Program-made: the position numbers and the translations under genes
Part shown: piece after piece, positions 6,433 through 16,636 of the stretch
Numbering within the stretch: the stretch's first letter is position 1
How the letters are laid out: every line of letters begins with the position of its first letter
Assembly: GCA_028726605.1 (NCBI GenBank)
Contig: JAQYPV010000009.1
Coordinates: forward strand, 1-38,530
Source: Peptoniphilaceae bacterium
GTDB lineage: Bacteria > Bacillota > Clostridia > Tissierellales > Peptoniphilaceae
Length of the DNA: 38,530 nt
Reading direction: 5' to 3'
Notes under the pieces: model-generated
Told to the model about the DNA's origin: nothing
The model's database searches: none
The model's input: the letters and a program-made list of their open reading frames with translations, nothing else

Positions 6433-7084
6433 TTATGCGTGGTCCATCCGCGGACGCATCTTGCAAGAGACCGTGACGACCCTCTACATGGCGTCTCTCT
6501 CGGCCGTATTCGCCGGACTGTTCGGCCTCATCTTAGGCGTCATCCTCGTCGTCACGCGAAAGGGCGGCATTCTCGAACTGCCCGCCCTCAACGGCCTCAT
6601 CGACAAGCTCATCAACCTCTTGCGCGCCGTGCCCTTCATCATCATGCTGGCCCTCGTCGTCCCCGTGACGCTGCTCATCGTGCAAAAGCGCATCGGCTCC
6701 ACGGCGGCCATCGTGCCCCTCGTGTTCTGCGCCGCGCCCTTCTTCGCCAAGCAAGTCGAACAGGCGCTGAGCGATCTCGACCCCGGGCTCATCGAGGCCG
6801 CCCAGGCCATGGGCGACTCGCCCCTGCAGATCATCTTCGACGTCTACCTGCGCGAAGGTCTGCCGCAGCTCATCCGTGCCGCTTCCATCACGCTCATCAG
6901 CCTCATCGGCCTCACGACCATGGCCGGCACCGTGGGCGGCGGCGGCATCGGCAACCTCGCCATTTCCCTCGGATACAACCGCTACAAAGACGACGTCACG
7001 CTCGTGTGCGTCGCCATCATCCTCATCCTGGTGTACCTCATCCAAGGCATCGCCAACCGATTGATTCAAAAGACGACCCACTGA
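6422..7084 (+). CDS. metI: Methionine ABC transporter permease MetI
   Basis: Membrane subunit of the importer, 220 residues, the usual size. Several hydrophobic segments are evident (e.g. LYMASLSAVFAGLFGLILGVILV and a C-terminal VCVAIILILVYLI). The EAAQAMG...I..V.L.EG.P.L coupling helix of binding-protein-dependent permeases contacts MetN. ATG 6422 follows AAAGGAG and yields the family N-terminus. A longer in-frame upstream extension is a metN shadow. It is translated in overlap with metN and followed 34 bases later by metQ. Confidence 0.95.
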   Translation: MDFSYAWSIRGRILQETVTTLYMASLSAVFAGLFGLILGVILVVTRKGGILELPALNGLIDKLINLLRAVPFIIMLALVVPVTLLIVQKRIGSTAAIVPLVFCAAPFFAKQVEQALSDLDPGLIEAAQAMGDSPLQIIFDVYLREGLPQLIRAASITLISLIGLTTMAGTVGGGGIGNLAISLGYNRYKDDVTLVCVAIILILVYLIQGIANRLIQKTTH

Positions 7085-7118
7085 CCCAGGTGAAAACCGA
7101 ACCGGAAAGGAAAACATC

Positions 7119-8069
7119 ATGAAAAAACTGACCACTGCACTGTTAACGGGCGCACTCTCACTCATCCTCGCCGCCTGCGGCAATGGAAACCAAGGGGCAA
7201 GCGACACCGCCGCCCCGAGCGACGCCTCAGCGGCCGAAACCGCGGCCGTTGAAACCGCTGCGGACATCACGGCCGAACCCACGGCCGAAAAGCCGACCGT
7301 CATCAAAGTGGGCGTCGTGGGCGAAAACAACGAGGACTGGGACGACGTCATCCGCCGCTTCAAAGAAGGCGAGGGCATCGACGTGGAACTCGTGCACTTC
7401 ACCGAATACACGCAGCCCAATGAGGCGCTGGCCGCGGGCGACATCGACCTCAACTCGTTCCAACACAAGATCTTCCTGAACAACTACATCCAGGAATCCG
7501 GCCAGGAACTGGTCTCCATCGGCGACACCGTGCTCGCGCCGATCGGCCTTTTCTCCAGCCAGATCAAGAGCGTCGACGAAATCAAAGACGGCGACCGGAT
7601 TGCCATCCCCAATGACGTCACCAACGAAGCACGCGCCCTCTTCCTCTTGCAGACGGCCGGCCTCATCAAAGTCAACGGCAACCCCGGCGAGCCCATCACG
7701 CTGGACGACATCGCCGAAAACCCGAAGAATCTGGAAATCACCGAACTCGATGCCTCGCAGACCGCACGCGCCTTGGACGACGTGACCGCGTCCGTCATCA
7801 ACAACGCCTACGCCACCAACGCCGGCCTGAACCCGATCGAAGATTCCATCTTCCTGGAGCCCGTGGACGACAACTCCGAGCCCTACGTCAACATCATCGC
7901 CGCGCGCCCGGAAGACCAAGACAACCCGTGGTATCAGAAACTGGTGAAGGAGTACTATCAGACGCCGGAAACCGAAAAAGTGCTCGCTGAGACCTCCAAA
8001 GGGTCGTCCCTCGCCGCGTGGAAATCCCTCCCCACCCAAGAGTCGGCCGCGACAGAACCGAGTAAGTGA
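7119..8069 (+). CDS. metQ: Methionine-binding lipoprotein MetQ (NlpA family)
   Basis: 316 residues. The lipoprotein signal MKKLTTALLTGALSLILAAC has Cys20 as the lipidation site. A ~40-residue Ala/Thr/Glu linker follows, then the NlpA-type fold starting TVIKVGVVGEN. Motifs ALAAGDIDLNSFQH and GDRIAIPNDVTNEARAL are typical of methionine-binding receptors. It delivers methionine to MetI/MetN at the outer face of the membrane. GGAAAGG lies just before the ATG. The stop TGA overlaps the ATG of the next gene by one base, so the amidohydrolase is co-translated. Confidence 0.95.
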   Translation: MKKLTTALLTGALSLILAACGNGNQGASDTAAPSDASAAETAAVETAADITAEPTAEKPTVIKVGVVGENNEDWDDVIRRFKEGEGIDVELVHFTEYTQPNEALAAGDIDLNSFQHKIFLNNYIQESGQELVSIGDTVLAPIGLFSSQIKSVDEIKDGDRIAIPNDVTNEARALFLLQTAGLIKVNGNPGEPITLDDIAENPKNLEITELDASQTARALDDVTASVINNAYATNAGLNPIEDSIFLEPVDDNSEPYVNIIAARPEDQDNPWYQKLVKEYYQTPETEKVLAETSKGSSLAAWKSLPTQESAATEPSK

Positions 8070-9283
8070 TGAGTACCATTGATTCCGACATCCTCGCCAT
8101 CGAGCCTCAGCTCATCGAAACGCGCCGCCACTTTCACGCGCATCCCGAAGCGAGCCTCAAAGAGTTTGAGACCGCCAAGTACATCCGCGAAAAGCTCGAC
8201 GCCTGGGGCATCCCCTACACCGCCGTCGGCGAGACGGGCACCCTGGGCGTCCTCCAAGGCGGCAAACCCGGGCCGACCGTCCTCCTGCGCGGCGACATCG
8301 ACGCCCTGGACCTGCAAGAACTGAACGACGTCCCCTACCGCTCCCAGTACGACGGCCTCTGCCACGCCTGCGGGCACGATGCCCACGCGTCCGCGCTGCT
8401 CTACGCGGCCTACATTCTGCGCCAGCGCCAAGACCAGCTCCCCGGCACCGTCAAACTCGCCTTCCAACAGGCCGAAGAAGTGGGCGCCGGCGCCAGACTC
8501 TTCGTGTCCGAAGGCCATCTGAACGACGTGGACCTGGCGTTCGGCCAGCACGTCACCCCCGCGCTCGACGCGGGCACCGTCCAGATCCAAGCCGGACCGA
8601 TCAACGCCTCCGTGGACTTCTTCAAGATCCACGTCCACGGCAAAGGCGCCCACGCCGCGGCCCCGAACCAAGGACGCGACGCCGCTCTGGCTTCGGCCGC
8701 CATCCTGGTGCACCTCCAGAACATCGCCAGCCGCCGCGTGAGCCCGAACGAGCCCATCATCCTCTCCATCGGCAAACTCGTCGCCGGCACGCGCTTCAAC
8801 GTCGTAGCCGAAGAAGGCCTCCTGGAAGGGACGCTGCGCACCCTGAACACCAAGCGCCGCGACGAATACGTGGCGTTCATCGAAGACCAGTCGCGCGCCA
8901 TCGCCGAGGCCTACGGCTGCACCGTGACCTTCGAAAACGTCAACGCGGCCAACGTCCTGGAGAACGACCCACAGGCCGCGGCCTACATCCGCCACGTCGC
9001 CGAACCGCTCTTTGCGCCCGGCCACATCCTCACGAACCTCCCGGCGTCCATGGGCGGCGAGGACTTTGCGGACATCTCCCAAGCCACGAAGGCGGCCTTC
9101 GCCTACATCGGCACGAAAAAAGACGCCGCCACGGGCGTCATCAACCACAACGGACACTTCAACATCGACGAGTCACAGCTCAAAGTGATGGTGCAACTCC
9201 ACGTCAACGTGGCCATGCACGCCGACACTTTCGGCGACTTCGCCGCAGCCCAAGCCCCCGCTTCCGTCTCATTTGACTTCTAG
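8069..9283 (+). CDS. M20 family amidohydrolase (N-acyl amino acid / peptide hydrolase)
   Basis: 404 residues, the normal length for the M20D amidohydrolase group. Metal-binding features are RGDIDALD, CHACGHDAH, QQAEEVGAG and a C-terminal MGGEDFADI. The lid domain carries GKGAHAAAPNQGRDA. The ATG at 8069 shares its A with the metQ stop; a GTG three bases upstream is a poorer alternative. Its place as the last gene of a methionine-uptake operon suggests it releases methionine or another sulfur amino acid from an N-acyl or related conjugate. This is inference from context; the substrate cannot be read from the motifs. Confidence 0.88.
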   Translation: MSTIDSDILAIEPQLIETRRHFHAHPEASLKEFETAKYIREKLDAWGIPYTAVGETGTLGVLQGGKPGPTVLLRGDIDALDLQELNDVPYRSQYDGLCHACGHDAHASALLYAAYILRQRQDQLPGTVKLAFQQAEEVGAGARLFVSEGHLNDVDLAFGQHVTPALDAGTVQIQAGPINASVDFFKIHVHGKGAHAAAPNQGRDAALASAAILVHLQNIASRRVSPNEPIILSIGKLVAGTRFNVVAEEGLLEGTLRTLNTKRRDEYVAFIEDQSRAIAEAYGCTVTFENVNAANVLENDPQAAAYIRHVAEPLFAPGHILTNLPASMGGEDFADISQATKAAFAYIGTKKDAATGVINHNGHFNIDESQLKVMVQLHVNVAMHADTFGDFAAAQAPASVSFDF

Positions 9284-9400
9284 CGCCGCGTTGCGATGCC
9301 GAGCGCCTCACGCCACGGCGTCGCGAAACAGCCGATGTCGCAGCGTTGCGCGACGCCGCTCCTCCGTCACGACGCTACCGCGGGAATCCTCTCGCGGCCT

Positions 9401-9991
9401 CTAGCGCCGCCTCCGGAAGAACGCCTGCATTTGCGCCCGCGCCTCTTGGGCGAAGACGCCGCGGGTCACCCCCACGTGATGCAGGCTCCCGGGAAGCGCC
9501 AACACGTCGACCTGCGACCCGCATCCCCCGCGCTGCGGGTCGTCGGTGCCGTAGACCACCCGCCCCAAGCGGGCATGCACCATGGCCGCGGCGCACATCA
9601 CGCAAGGCTCCACATTTACGTATAACGTCATGTCCACCAGCCGTCGGCCCTGCCGACGGCTGATTTCGTCGAGGGCCAGCACTTCCGCGTGCCGAAGCCC
9701 GGATCCATCCCGCTCCACCCGGTTGACGGCGCGCGCCATCACCACGCCGCGGCACACCACGAGCGCCGCCACGGGCACTTCGCCGCAGCGCGCGGCCTCC
9801 GCCGCCATCCCCAGGACACGGCGCATGAAAAAGCGGTCGATGACGGCACGCGGTACGCGCACGAGGGGCGTGGGCCGCTGAAAGCCCTTGCGCCCCGCCA
9901 TCACGCGCTGCAGGCGCAGACGTCTTTCAGCAGGCCGAACCGCACGGCGCGTGCGCGCAGCCGCCAGCCGAACGCTGCGTCCCTCAAACAT
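9401..9991 (-). CDS. tadA: tRNA adenosine(34) deaminase TadA, with basic N-terminal extension
   Basis: Converts A34 to inosine in the tRNA anticodon (or acts as a related nucleoside deaminase). The zinc/catalytic motifs HAEVLAL (His101, Glu103) and PCVMCAAAMV (Cys130, Cys133) are present, as is a C-terminal FFRRRR tail typical of TadA. The ATG at 9991 has GGAGGG seven bases upstream and overlaps the uvrA stop by eight bases. This gives 196 residues, about 40 more than usual; residues 1-54 are Arg-rich. ATG 9901 would remove 30 of them but has no ribosome binding site. The usual DPTAHAE motif reads GSGLRHAE. Confidence 0.87.
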   Translation of the reverse strand: MFEGRSVRLAAARTRRAVRPAERRLRLQRVMAGRKGFQRPTPLVRVPRAVIDRFFMRRVLGMAAEAARCGEVPVAALVVCRGVVMARAVNRVERDGSGLRHAEVLALDEISRRQGRRLVDMTLYVNVEPCVMCAAAMVHARLGRVVYGTDDPQRGGCGSQVDVLALPGSLHHVGVTRGVFAQEARAQMQAFFRRRR

Positions 9992-12836
9992 CGCCGCCCT
10001 CCGCAGGCGTCGCATCACGCGCGAGGATGGGCGCGAGGTACTTTCCTGTATATGACGCGGGCACCTGGCACACCTCTTCCGGCGTCCCCACCGCGACGAT
10101 TTCACCGCCGCCATCGCCGCCCTCCGGGCCCAAATCCACCAAGTAGTCCGCCACTTTGATGACGTCCAGGTTGTGCTCGATGACCACGATGGAGTTGCCC
10201 AGGTCGATCAGACGCTGGAACACCTTGATGAGCTTGTCGATGTCCGCCACGTGCAGCCCCGTCGTGGGCTCATCCAGGATGTAGAGCGTGTGCCCCGTGG
10301 AGACCTTTCCCAGCTCCGCCGCCAGTTTCACGCGCTGCGCCTCGCCGCCCGAGAGCTCCGTCGACGGCTGGCCCACCTTCAAGTAGCCCAGTCCCACGTC
10401 CACCAGCGTCTGCAATTTGCGCTGAATGCCCACGTGGTTCTGGAAGAACTCCAGCGCCTCCGCAATAGTCATGTCCAAGACGTCCGAGATGGTCTTGCCC
10501 TTGTAATGCACCTGCAGCGTCTCGCGATTGTAGCGCTTTCCGCCGCAGACCTCGCACGGCACGTAGACGTCCGGCAAGAAGTGCATCTCCACCTTGATCG
10601 TGCCGTCGCCCTTGCAGGCCTCGCATCGCCCGCCCTTGACGTTGAACGAAAAGCGCCCCTTGTCGTAGCCGCGCATCTTGGCCTCATTGGTCGACGCGAA
10701 CACGTCGCGGATGAGGTCGAACACCTTGGTGTACGTAGCCGGGTTGGACCGCGGCGTGCGCCCGATGGGCGACTGGTCGATCTCGATGACTTTGTCCAGC
10801 TGCTCGACGCCGCGGATGCCACGGTAGTTGCCCGGACGCAGCCGCGCGTGATTCAGCCGATTGGCGAGCACCTTGTACAAGATGCCCTCCACGAACGAAC
10901 TCTTGCCCGAGCCGGAGACGCCCGTAATGCACGTCAACACGCCCAGGGGCAACTTGACGTCGATGTTCTTGAGGTTGTTCTCCCGGCAGCCCAGGACTTC
11001 CAGCCACCCCTGCGGCTGGCGCCGCACGGCAGGCACAGGAATGAACCGACGATGCGAGAGGTACGCGCCCGTGATGGAGTCCGGGGCGTTGCAGATGTCC
11101 TCAAACGTCCCTTCGGCCACGAGCTTGCCGCCCTGAATGCCCGCGCCTGGCCCGATATCCACAATCCAGTCCGCCGCGCGCATGGTGTCCTCGTCGTGCT
11201 CCACCACAATCAAGGTGTTCCCGAGGTCGCGCAGGCCTTTGAGCGCCCCCAACAGGCGGTCGTTGTCCCGCTGATGCAGGCCAATGGACGGCTCATCCAA
11301 CACGTACACCACGCCCACGAGACCCGAACCGATCTGCGTGGCCAGGCGAATGCGCTGGCTCTCGCCGCCCGACAGCGTCGCCGCGTAGCGGTCCAACGTG
11401 AGATAGTCCAAGCCCACGTCCACCAAGAACTTAAGGCGCGCCCGCACCTCTTTCAGGATGGGCTTGGCGATGATGGCGTCCGCCTCCGAAAACGTGAGAC
11501 CCTTCACCCATTCGAGCGCCTGCTGAATGGAGAGGCGGCTCAGTTCGGCGATGTTCTTATCCCCGATGTGGATGGCCAGCGCTTCTGGCCGCAAGCGGTC
11601 ACCGTGGCACGTCTCGCACGTGTTCTCCGCCATGAACTCCCGAATGCGCGCGTGCATGGCATCCGACCCCGTCTGCTCGTAGCGACGGGTGAGATTGGGG
11701 ATGACCCCCTCCCACGCGTCGTTAAACACCTTGTGTCCCGAAAAATGCGACTCGAACGAAAAGCGCACTTTTTTCGTCCCCGTGCCGTACAAGATGGCGT
11801 CCACCATCTCCGGCGGGGCCTCCCCGATGGGCGCATCCGTGGGATAGTCGTAGAGATCCGCAATGGCGTGAATCATCTCGTAGTAGTACGTGCCCTTGGT
11901 CGACGTCGCAAATGGCGCAATGGCCCCCTCGTCGATGGATAGGTCGGGGTTGGGGATGCACAAATTCTTGTCCACAGCGATGTGGAAGCCGATGCCGTTG
12001 CAGTCCGGACACGCGCCCATGGGGCTGTTGAACGACAAGAGCCGCGGTTCGATTTCGTCGATGGTCATGTGGCCGTTGGGACAGGCGAGTTTGGACGAAT
12101 ACGTCTGCGTCTCCCCGTCGATGACCTGAATAATGACGGTGCCGTTGGCCTGCTCCAGTGCGGTCTCGATGGAACTCGACAGGCGCGCGTGCATGCCGTC
12201 CCGCCGCACCAGTCGGTCCACGACGATGGCGATGTCGTGCTTTTTGTTCTTCTCGAGTTTTGGCACCTCGGTGAGTTCCGCCATGGTCCCGTCCACGATG
12301 ACGCGCAAAAAGCCCTGCCGTTCCAAGTTCTGGAACACCTTTTCGTGCATGCCCTTCTTCTCGCGCACCACCGGTGCGAGCACCATGAACTTGGTCCCCT
12401 CGGGGAGTCTCAGTACCTCGTCTACGATCTGGTCCACGGCCATGGCGCGGATGGGCTCCCCGCACACCGGGCAGAACGCCTTGCCCGCCTTGGCGTAGAG
12501 CAGGCGCAAGTAGTCGTGAATCTCCGTCACCGTGCCCACGGTCGAGCGCGGATTGCGATTGGTGGTCTTCTGGTCGATGGAAATGGCCGGCGAGAGCCCC
12601 TCCACGACGTCGACGTCGGGTTTGTCCATCTGGCCGAGGAACATCCGCGCGTAACTCGACAGACTCTCCACATAGCGACGCTGGCCTTCGGCATAGATGG
12701 TGTCGAACGCCAGCGAACTCTTGCCCGAACCGGACAATCCGGTCATGACGATGAATTGATTGCGCGGCAACGTGAGCGACAGGTTTTTCAAGTTGTTCAC
12801 CCGTGCGCCGCGAATGACGATGTTTTCCAGTGTCAT
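9984..12836 (-). CDS. uvrA: Excinuclease ABC subunit A (UvrA)
   Basis: Damage-sensing ATPase of nucleotide excision repair; it loads UvrB on lesions. 950 residues, normal. There are two ABC modules with Walker A GLSGSGKSS and GVSGSGKSS, signatures LSGGESQR and LSGGEAQR, and Walker B motifs VLDEPSIGL and ILDEPTTGL. Zinc modules are visible as CPNGH...CPDC and CEAC...CEVC. It follows uvrB by 12 bases and overlaps tadA, so it belongs to the ctpA-uvrB-uvrA-tadA operon. The ATG at 12836 fits the family start MTLENIVIRGARVNNLKN. No LexA-type operator is recognised nearby. Confidence 0.97.
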   Translation of the reverse strand: MTLENIVIRGARVNNLKNLSLTLPRNQFIVMTGLSGSGKSSLAFDTIYAEGQRRYVESLSSYARMFLGQMDKPDVDVVEGLSPAISIDQKTTNRNPRSTVGTVTEIHDYLRLLYAKAGKAFCPVCGEPIRAMAVDQIVDEVLRLPEGTKFMVLAPVVREKKGMHEKVFQNLERQGFLRVIVDGTMAELTEVPKLEKNKKHDIAIVVDRLVRRDGMHARLSSSIETALEQANGTVIIQVIDGETQTYSSKLACPNGHMTIDEIEPRLLSFNSPMGACPDCNGIGFHIAVDKNLCIPNPDLSIDEGAIAPFATSTKGTYYYEMIHAIADLYDYPTDAPIGEAPPEMVDAILYGTGTKKVRFSFESHFSGHKVFNDAWEGVIPNLTRRYEQTGSDAMHARIREFMAENTCETCHGDRLRPEALAIHIGDKNIAELSRLSIQQALEWVKGLTFSEADAIIAKPILKEVRARLKFLVDVGLDYLTLDRYAATLSGGESQRIRLATQIGSGLVGVVYVLDEPSIGLHQRDNDRLLGALKGLRDLGNTLIVVEHDEDTMRAADWIVDIGPGAGIQGGKLVAEGTFEDICNAPDSITGAYLSHRRFIPVPAVRRQPQGWLEVLGCRENNLKNIDVKLPLGVLTCITGVSGSGKSSFVEGILYKVLANRLNHARLRPGNYRGIRGVEQLDKVIEIDQSPIGRTPRSNPATYTKVFDLIRDVFASTNEAKMRGYDKGRFSFNVKGGRCEACKGDGTIKVEMHFLPDVYVPCEVCGGKRYNRETLQVHYKGKTISDVLDMTIAEALEFFQNHVGIQRKLQTLVDVGLGYLKVGQPSTELSGGEAQRVKLAAELGKVSTGHTLYILDEPTTGLHVADIDKLIKVFQRLIDLGNSIVVIEHNLDVIKVADYLVDLGPEGGDGGGEIVAVGTPEEVCQVPASYTGKYLAPILARDATPAEGGDV

Positions 12837-12848
12837 AGTCCCCCTATT

Positions 12849-14840
12849 CTAGAGGAGATCGTCTCTTTTCATCGCGCGAATCGCGTCGCGAATGGAGGCG
12901 GCGCGCTCGAAGTCCAAGGCTTCGGCCGCCTTCTTCATCTCGATTTCCATATTGAGCACGAGAGACTGGATGTCCTCTTCCGTAAATTCCTCTTGTTGCG
13001 CCGCCTGGGCCAGTTCAGCGTTGTACGGGGCCAGTTCCTCCGCCACGATCTCGGTGGAGATGGCCTCGTGAATCTCTTTCTTAATGGTGCGCGGCGTGAT
13101 GCCATGCGCTTCGTTGTACTGCTGCTGGGTCTCGCGCCGCCGCGCGGTCTCTTCCATGGCCTCGCGCATGGACTCCGTGATGGTGTCGCCGTAGAGCACC
13201 ACGTGGCCGTTCACATTGCGCGCCGCCCGCCCGATGGTCTGAATGAGCGACGTGTTGGAGCGCAAAAAGCCCTCCTTGTCCGCGTCCAGAATGGCGATGA
13301 ACGACACTTCCGGCAGGTCCAACCCCTCGCGGAGCAAGTTGATGCCCACGAGTACATCGTATTTACCCAAACGCAGGTCGCGCAAAATCTCCATGCGCTC
13401 CATCGTGTCCACATCCGAGTGCAGGTAAATGGCCTTGATGTCGGCCTCCTCGAAGTAGCGCGACAAGTCCTCGGCCATCTTCTTGGTGAGTGTCGTCACC
13501 AGCGTCCGCTCCCCGCGCGCCGTGGTCTTGCGGATCTCTGCCATGAGGTCGTCAATCTGGTGCTTTGTGGGCCGCACTTCCACCACAGGGTCCAACAGCC
13601 CCGTGGGACGGATGATCTGGTCCACGATCTGCGTGGCGTGCTCGATTTCGTAAGGGCCGGGCGTGGCCGAGATGAACACCCCCTGCGGGATGAGTGCCTC
13701 GAATTCGTCGAATTTGAGCGGGCGGTTGTCCAGAGCCGACGGCAGGCGGAAGCCGTAGTCCACCAGGTTCTGCTTGCGCGCGCGGTCCCCGTTGTACATG
13801 CCGCGCACCTGGGGAATGGTCTGATGGCTCTCGTCCACCATCAGCAGAAAGTCCTTGGGGAAGTAGTCGATCAGGGTGTACGGCCGCGAGCCGGGCGGAC
13901 GCCCGCTCATGGGCGCGGAGTAGTTCTCAATGCCCGAGCAGAAGCCGATCTCGCGCAACATCTCTAAGTCGTAATTCGTGCGCTGCTCCAAGCGCTGCGC
14001 CTCCACGAGCTTGCCCTGCATTCGGAGTTCCACCAGTCGCTCCGCGAGTTCCTGCTCGATGCGGGTGATGGCGCGCTCCATCTTCTCCGGCGTCGTGGCG
14101 TAGTGGCTGGCCGGGAAGATCATGAAGTAGCTGCGACCGCGTAAGATCTCGCCCGTCAGCGAGTTGATCTCCACGATGCGGTCGATCTCGTCCCCGAAGA
14201 ACTCCACGCGAATGGCCTCTTCATTGGACGACGCAGGGAACACGTCCACCACGTCGCCGCGCACGCGAAACGTGCCGCGCTGGAACGCGACGTCGTTTCG
14301 CACGTATTGTATGGAGACGAGACGGCGCAAAAAGTCGTCCCGGTCCATCTGCTGGCCGGGGCGTAGAGAAATGGTGAGTTCCTGATAGTCCTCCGGGTCG
14401 CCCAAGCCGTAGATACACGAAACCGACGCGACGATGATGACGTCGCGCCGTTCGAAGAGCGACATCGTGGCCGAATGGCGAAGCTTGTCGATCTCGTCGT
14501 TGATGGACGAGTCCTTGGCAATGTACGTATCCGTCGCAGCCACATAGGCTTCCGGTTGATAGTAATCGTAATAGCTGACAAAGAACTCCACGGCGTTTTC
14601 CGGAAAGAACTCCCGAAATTCCGAACAGAGCTGACTGGCGAGCGTCTTGTTGTGGGCCAGCACCAACGTCGGACGCTGCACCTGTTGGATGATGTTAGCC
14701 ATGGTGAAGGTCTTGCCCGAACCCGTCACGCCGCGGAGCGCCTGATAGTGGTCGCCGCGGCGGATGCCCTCGACCAACGCCTTGATGGCTTCGGGCTGGT
14801 CGCCGGTGGGTTCGTAGGGCGCGTGCAGTTGAAACTCCAT
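12849..14840 (-). CDS. uvrB: Excinuclease ABC subunit B (UvrB)
   Basis: Helicase-like damage-verification subunit of nucleotide excision repair. 663 residues. Walker A is [15 protein letters not shown], the beta-hairpin region [11 protein letters not shown], the DEAD-like box DESH, helicase motif [11 protein letters not shown], and the C-terminal UVR domain ([20 protein letters not shown]) recruits UvrC. ATG 14840 was chosen over the GTG three bases earlier because AGGAG lies five bases before it. The start shares its A with the ctpA stop codon, so the two are translationally coupled. Confidence 0.97.
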   Translation of the reverse strand: MEFQLHAPYEPTGDQPEAIKALVEGIRRGDHYQALRGVTGSGKTFTMANIIQQVQRPTLVLAHNKTLASQLCSEFREFFPENAVEFFVSYYDYYQPEAYVAATDTYIAKDSSINDEIDKLRHSATMSLFERRDVIIVASVSCIYGLGDPEDYQELTISLRPGQQMDRDDFLRRLVSIQYVRNDVAFQRGTFRVRGDVVDVFPASSNEEAIRVEFFGDEIDRIVEINSLTGEILRGRSYFMIFPASHYATTPEKMERAITRIEQELAERLVELRMQGKLVEAQRLEQRTNYDLEMLREIGFCSGIENYSAPMSGRPPGSRPYTLIDYFPKDFLLMVDESHQTIPQVRGMYNGDRARKQNLVDYGFRLPSALDNRPLKFDEFEALIPQGVFISATPGPYEIEHATQIVDQIIRPTGLLDPVVEVRPTKHQIDDLMAEIRKTTARGERTLVTTLTKKMAEDLSRYFEEADIKAIYLHSDVDTMERMEILRDLRLGKYDVLVGINLLREGLDLPEVSFIAILDADKEGFLRSNTSLIQTIGRAARNVNGHVVLYGDTITESMREAMEETARRRETQQQYNEAHGITPRTIKKEIHEAISTEIVAEELAPYNAELAQAAQQEEFTEEDIQSLVLNMEIEMKKAAEALDFERAASIRDAIRAMKRDDLL

Positions 14841-16051
14841 CACGGCTCCTGAATCACTTGCAGGGCGCGTTGCAATTGCGGATCTTCACTGAGGAAATCC
14901 GGGCCGTAGCCCTTCGCGTCCCAATTGTCTTCCACCACGATGTCCGGGGTGATGCCCACGCCGTGAATCTGCTCTCCGCTCGGCGTGAGGTACTCCGCCA
15001 TCGTCAGCTTAAAGCCGCCTTCCTCGCCGTTCGGCCCCAAGGGGTAGATGCGCTGGACGATGCCCTTGCCGAAGGTCTTCGTCCCCACGGACTTCGCGCG
15101 GTGGTTGTCGCGCAACGCGCCCAAGAGGATCTCCGAGGCCGACGCCGACCCTTCGTTCGCCAGCACCACGATGGGCTGGGAATACTGTGCGGCATCCGAC
15201 GTGGACACTTCTTCCTGGCCCATGCTGTCCACCGTCGTCACGATGGTGGCTTCGCCCAGCAGTGCGTCGGCGATGTCTTCCGCCGTCACCAACAGCCCGC
15301 CGGGGTTGTTGCGCAAATCCAGCACGAAGCGCGTGGCGCCCTGGGCCACCAGCGCGTCCCATTCCTGTTTGAATTCGTCCGCCGTGGGCTCTTCAAACGA
15401 CGTGATCTGGATGTAACCGACATTGTTGTCGAGTTTCTTGCCCACGACGGTGTCCACGGTGATGATCTCGCGCGTGATGGGGATGTTGAGCGTCTCCGCC
15501 TTCCCATTCGTCGTGCGCCGCACGGTGAGGTCCACCTGGGTGTTGGGTTCGCCCCGCATCATCTGCGTCGCCAGATCCAAATCCGTGCCCGCGTAAGACT
15601 GCCCGTCCACTTCCAGAATGATGTCCCCGGCCTTGATGCCGGCACGCGCGGCCGGCGTGTTGGCGATGGGCGCCACCACCGTGATGGCGTTGTCCTCGCC
15701 CGCCGTCACCACCAGGCCCACGCCGGCAAACTGCCCCGTCGTGTCCTCCATGAGGCGCTGGTATTCCTCCGGGGAGAAGTACTCCGAATACGGATCCTGC
15801 AGACCCTCAAACAAACCCTTGTACACGCCCACTTCCAGATCTTCCGGCGTGTATTCAAATAAGAAGTCTTGGTCGATGACCGCTTCGTAGTTTTTCAAAT
15901 TACTCAAGATGCGATTCCAGTTCACACCTTCGTCGGAGGCTCCCCATGAGACCGCCCCCTGCATGGCCGTGTTCGATCCCAGGACGAAGCCGCCCACGCC
16001 CACCGTCGCCAAAAGCAGAACCAAAATCAGCGCTTTCGCTATTTTCTTCAT
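14840..16051 (-). CDS. ctpA: C-terminal processing serine protease (S41, CtpA type)
   Basis: Membrane-anchored extracytoplasmic protease. 403 residues with an N-terminal signal-anchor ([19 protein letters not shown]), a PDZ domain at roughly 110-190 ([30 protein letters not shown]), then the S41 core. The catalytic Ser is in [10 protein letters not shown] and the Lys in [18 protein letters not shown] precedes the ATG. CtpA-type genes are often found near uvrB in Firmicutes; the functional link is unknown. It is 24 bases after the second chromate-transporter gene. Confidence 0.93.
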   Translation of the reverse strand: MKKIAKALILVLLLATVGVGGFVLGSNTAMQGAVSWGASDEGVNWNRILSNLKNYEAVIDQDFLFEYTPEDLEVGVYKGLFEGLQDPYSEYFSPEEYQRLMEDTTGQFAGVGLVVTAGEDNAITVVAPIANTPAARAGIKAGDIILEVDGQSYAGTDLDLATQMMRGEPNTQVDLTVRRTTNGKAETLNIPITREIITVDTVVGKKLDNNVGYIQITSFEEPTADEFKQEWDALVAQGATRFVLDLRNNPGGLLVTAEDIADALLGEATIVTTVDSMGQEEVSTSDAAQYSQPIVVLANEGSASASEILLGALRDNHRAKSVGTKTFGKGIVQRIYPLGPNGEEGGFKLTMAEYLTPSGEQIHGVGITPDIVVEDNWDAKGYGPDFLSEDPQLQRALQVIQEP

Positions 16052-16075
16052 GTCGCCCCCTTTCTCATTTTTCCA

Positions 16076-16636
16076 TTATATCACGCCTGTAAAACCCATC
16101 GCGTGCAAAGCCAGTCCCACGGCCGCCGCCAGCACCACGAGGCGGATGACGTCCAGCTTTTTGGTGCCGTAGAGGACGAGGCCCAGCCCGAAGCCGATGA
16201 CGCCGAGGCCTTCGATCGCCCCCTCGGCCGTCCACAGCGACGAGCGGATCATCTGCATCGCGGCGATGGCTACGAGCCCCACGATGGCGGGTTTGAGTCC
16301 CTTCAAGATGTCGTCCAGCGCGGTCAACTTGCGATGGCTCGTGAACAGAAAATACCCCAGGAGCATCATGAGGCAGAACTGGGGCGTGACGTTGCCGAGC
16401 GTGGCGATGACGGCGCCCGGCAGTCCCGCCACTTTCGTGCCGATGAACGTGGCCGCGTTGATGGCAATGGGCCCGGGGGTCATCTGCGAGAGCGAGACGA
16501 GGTCCGTCAGCCCTTGCACGGTCAACCACGCCTTATTCTCCACCACATACGCCGTGATGAGCGGGAGCACCGCATACCCGCCGCCGAAGGCGAACGCGCC
16601 GATTTTGACAAAGGTGAGCCAGAGATCGAAGAGCAT
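16076..16636 (-). CDS. Chromate transporter family protein, single CHR domain (second of pair)
   Basis: 186 residues, mostly membrane-embedded. Family motifs FGGGYAVLPLI and SQMTPGPIAINAATFIG are present near the N-terminus. Short CHR proteins come as adjacent pairs that form a heteromeric transporter; this one and the upstream gene fit that pattern. ATG 16636 has GGAGGT seven bases upstream and shares its A with the stop of the partner. Short-chain CHR pairs have been linked with chromate efflux, but the natural substrate in anaerobes is uncertain. Confidence 0.9.
   Translation of the reverse strand: MLFDLWLTFVKIGAFAFGGGYAVLPLITAYVVENKAWLTVQGLTDLVSLSQMTPGPIAINAATFIGTKVAGLPGAVIATLGNVTPQFCLMMLLGYFLFTSHRKLTALDDILKGLKPAIVGLVAIAAMQMIRSSLWTAEGAIEGLGVIGFGLGLVLYGTKKLDVIRLVVLAAAVGLALHAMGFTGVI

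Noticed and set aside
9284-9400. Bidirectional terminator between the amidohydrolase and tadA
   Set aside because: A short stem (CCGCGGGA/TCTCGCGG) exists but has no T-run on either strand, so it was not called.
10173-11942. 589-codon plus-strand open frame opposite uvrA
   Set aside because: Codon-position shadow of the G+C-rich uvrA gene; Arg/His/Val-rich with no family features. The same holds for 11982-13967, 16103-16666, 18165-19862, 22762-24396, 26740-28152 and 32065-34047.
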